Shown here: positions 5,413 through 6,735 of the stretch, one piece after another
Numbering within the stretch: position 1 is the stretch's first letter
How the letters are laid out: each line of letters begins with the position of its first letter
DNA from: an uncultured Actinomycetes bacterium
GTDB taxonomy: Bacteria > Actinomycetota > Thermoleophilia > Gaiellales > F1-60-MAGs149
Length of the DNA stretch: 6,735 nucleotides
NCBI GenBank assembly: GCA_903960645.1
Contig: CAJCBN010000468.1
Span: 1 to 6,735, forward strand
Reading direction: 5' to 3'
Notes under the pieces: model-generated
What the model was told of the DNA's origin: nothing
Databases searched by the model: none
The model's input: only the letters and a program-made list of their open reading frames with translations
Position numbers and translations under genes: made by a program

Positions 5413-5438
5413 CCGGGCGCATCCCCCAAGGCGCCCGG
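5413..5438. repeat. Perfect 8-bp inverted repeat between tRNA-Pro and RNase J
   Basis: CCGGGCGC (5413-5420) and GCGCCCGG (5431-5438) are exact reverse complements with a 10-nt spacer. The element lies in the 95-nt gap between two divergent genes and covers the expected -35 regions of both, about 17 bp from each candidate -10. It could be an operator, or an RNA hairpin if either transcript starts further upstream. It has no U-tract and follows no gene, so it is unlikely to be a terminator. Confidence 0.45.
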
Positions 5439-5460
5439 CGCGAGGAAGGCGGTCTCCCGG

Positions 5461-5466
5461 TACGGT
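5461..5466 (+). promoter_or_regulatory. Candidate -10 element of the RNase J gene
   Basis: TACGGT fits the TANNNT pattern and ends 7 nt before GTG 5474, which places the transcription start at or one base before the start codon. It favours GTG 5474 over the in-frame GTG 5465, which lies inside this hexamer. A purine-rich GAGGAAGG at 5442-5449 is too far (24 nt) to serve as a ribosome binding site. Confidence 0.42.
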
Positions 5467-5473
5467 GTGCCGC

Positions 5474-6735
5474 GTGACTGATCCGATTCGCATTACCCCC
5501 ATCGGCGGACTCGGCGAAGTCGGGCGCAATATGACCGTCGTCGAGCATGACGGCATCCGCCTCGTGATCGACTGCGGCATCGGCTTCCCGCACGGCGAAG
5601 ACCGCGGCCTCGGCGTCGACATCTTCCTGCCGGACGTCCGCGTCATGCGCGGCAAGCCGGTCGACGCCGTGCTGATCACGCACGCCCACGATGACCACGT
5701 CGCTGCCCTCGCCCACCTGATCCGGACGGGCACGCCGATCGGCCGCATCATCTCCCTGCCGTTCACCATCGCGATGGTCGAGGCGAAGCTGTCCGAGCAC
5801 GATCTCCCGCTGCCCCCGCTCGTGGTCGTGCAGCCGGGTGAGCTGGTCGAGATCGGCTCCATTACCGCCGAGTTCATCCGCGTCGCCCACTCGATCCCCG
5901 ATCCGACCGCGATCGCATTGCACACGAAGGCCGGCACGCTCGTGCACACGGGCGACTACAAGCTCGACGCCACCGGCCAGGACGTCCGCCGTCAGGTCGA
6001 CCGCAAGCGCCTCACCGCGCTCGGCGACGCCGGCGTGATCGCGATGCTCGGCGACTCGACGAACGCCCAGCTGCCGGGACGCACGCCGTCCGAGGCCACC
6101 ACGATCGAGCCGCTCAACGACGTCATCGACGAGGCCGCCGGGCGCGTCATCCTGACCAGCTTCTCGTCGCAGATCGACCGGATCGACCACGCCATGCGCG
6201 CCGCGGACCGCACGCACCGCCAGGTGATGCTGCTGGGCCGCTCAATCCGCCGCAACGTCAAGATCGCGGAGCGCCTGCACGAGGTGATGGCCACGAACCT
6301 GCCGACGCTGTCCCGCCGCGATATCGCGGGCGTGAAGTCGATGGTCCTCTGCACCGGCTCCCAGGCCGAGGAGTTCGCCGTGCTCGGACGCGCCTCGCGC
6401 GGTGAGCACCCGGACCTCCACATCGGCAACGGCGACACCGTCATCTTCGCCTCCCGTCCGGTCCCCGGCAACGAGGGACCCGTCGAGGAGATGCAGAACA
6501 TGATGCGCATGCGCGGTGCACGCGTCGTCACGCACCATGATGCCGCGATCCACGTCTCGGGCCACGCCCGCGCCGACGAGATCAGCGAGATGATCCGCAT
6601 GCTGCGCCCCCAGTCCGTCATTCCGGTGCACGGCGAGGAGGCCATGCTGCGCGCGCAGGCCGAGCTCGCGATCGAGAACGGCGTGGCACCGACCAACGTC
6701 CACGTCGGCCAGAACGGCGACGTCCTCGAGGTTGA
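5474..6735 (+). CDS. rnj: Ribonuclease J family metallo-beta-lactamase/beta-CASP RNase (3' end off the right edge)
   Basis: RNase J degrades and processes RNA, acting as a 5'-3' exonuclease and as an endonuclease with two bound zinc ions. 420 codons are visible of the usual 550 or so; the frame is open to the edge. Beta-lactamase motifs are GGLGEVGRNM (11-20), the metal site H70-A-H72-D-D74-H75, H139 in AHSIPD and D161 in TGDYKLD. The beta-CASP domain has GDSTNA with D194, the conserved Ser-rich stretch TSFSSQIDR (228-236), PVPGNEGP (329-336), VSGH with H364, and PVHGEE with H386. The C-terminal dimerisation region is missing only because the window ends. Some positions differ from common RNase J (HAHDDH instead of HGHEDH, GSQAEE instead of GSQGEP), so it may be a divergent branch. 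The start at GTG 5474 was chosen from the N-terminal alignment and the candidate -10 seven bases upstream. Confidence 0.93.
   Translation, partial: MTDPIRITPIGGLGEVGRNMTVVEHDGIRLVIDCGIGFPHGEDRGLGVDIFLPDVRVMRGKPVDAVLITHAHDDHVAALAHLIRTGTPIGRIISLPFTIAMVEAKLSEHDLPLPPLVVVQPGELVEIGSITAEFIRVAHSIPDPTAIALHTKAGTLVHTGDYKLDATGQDVRRQVDRKRLTALGDAGVIAMLGDSTNAQLPGRTPSEATTIEPLNDVIDEAAGRVILTSFSSQIDRIDHAMRAADRTHRQVMLLGRSIRRNVKIAERLHEVMATNLPTLSRRDIAGVKSMVLCTGSQAEEFAVLGRASRGEHPDLHIGNGDTVIFASRPVPGNEGPVEEMQNMMRMRGARVVTHHDAAIHVSGHARADEISEMIRMLRPQSVIPVHGEEAMLRAQAELAIENGVAPTNVHVGQNGDVLEV

Noticed and set aside
5442..5449. GAGGAAGG as the RNase J ribosome binding site
   Set aside because: It is 24 nt from GTG 5474 and 15 nt from GTG 5465, and no in-frame start lies at normal spacing.
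3159..5477. Plus-strand 772-residue reading frame
   Set aside because: It runs antisense to the aldehyde dehydrogenase and the membrane protein, and over the tRNA. Its product is low-complexity, rich in Arg, Asp, Gly, Glu and His, with no domain motif.
5201..6217. Minus-strand 338-residue reading frame
   Set aside because: It is antisense to the conserved RNase J core and crosses the tRNA gene; no recognisable motif.
5992..6703. Minus-strand reading frames of 234 and 153 residues
   Set aside because: Both lie opposite RNase J beta-CASP motifs and have shadow-like composition.
1..6735. Mobile element, CRISPR array, toxin-antitoxin or phage defence system
   Set aside because: No transposase, integrase, direct repeat array or paired small toxin/antitoxin frames are seen. 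The tRNA has no partial duplicate nearby that would mark an integration site.

Overview
This is a GC-rich (roughly two-thirds or more G+C by eye), gene-dense bacterial chromosome segment. It looks actinobacterial. Third codon positions are strongly G/C-biased, a DUF3054 protein and an RNase J are present, and most start codons lack a Shine-Dalgarno sequence but have a -10-like hexamer a few bases upstream, as in leaderless actinobacterial genes. A deep lineage such as Thermoleophilia is a guess that the sequence alone cannot confirm. I see no mobile element, CRISPR array, integrase or phage gene, so this reads as ordinary core and metabolic chromosome.

Layout. Positions 1-95 (-) hold the N-terminus of a lipoprotein that runs off the left edge. 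Positions 96-241 are a comparatively AT-rich divergent promoter region with inverted repeats. Positions 242-640 (+) encode a small orphan protein with a helix-turn-helix-like front and a coiled-coil tail. It converges on rsgA (671-1573, -), a circularly permuted GTPase for 30S ribosome maturation, with a hairpin between the two stop codons. rsgA is divergent from a DUF3054 membrane protein (1588-1962, +), and the two start codons are only 14 nt apart.

A three-gene minus-strand operon follows, transcribed from about 5258 down to 2017: a polytopic membrane protein of unknown function, a succinate-semialdehyde-type aldehyde dehydrogenase, and a zinc-independent quinone oxidoreductase of the MDR superfamily. 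The first pair is 6 nt apart with the ribosome binding site inside the upstream gene. The second pair overlaps by one base (TGATG). Upstream lies a tRNA-Pro(CGG) gene (5305-5378, -). Divergent from it, RNase J starts at 5474 (+) and runs off the right edge.

Together the window combines RNA and ribosome housekeeping genes (rsgA, tRNA-Pro, RNase J) with a small redox operon. The dehydrogenase pair suggests aldehyde or semialdehyde oxidation plus reduction of a quinone or enone, but the substrate is not set by the sequence. The least explained parts are the membrane protein, which carries GxGD-protease-like motifs with Glu in place of the catalytic Asp, the orphan HTH/coiled-coil protein, and several well-formed palindromes in the short intergenic gaps.
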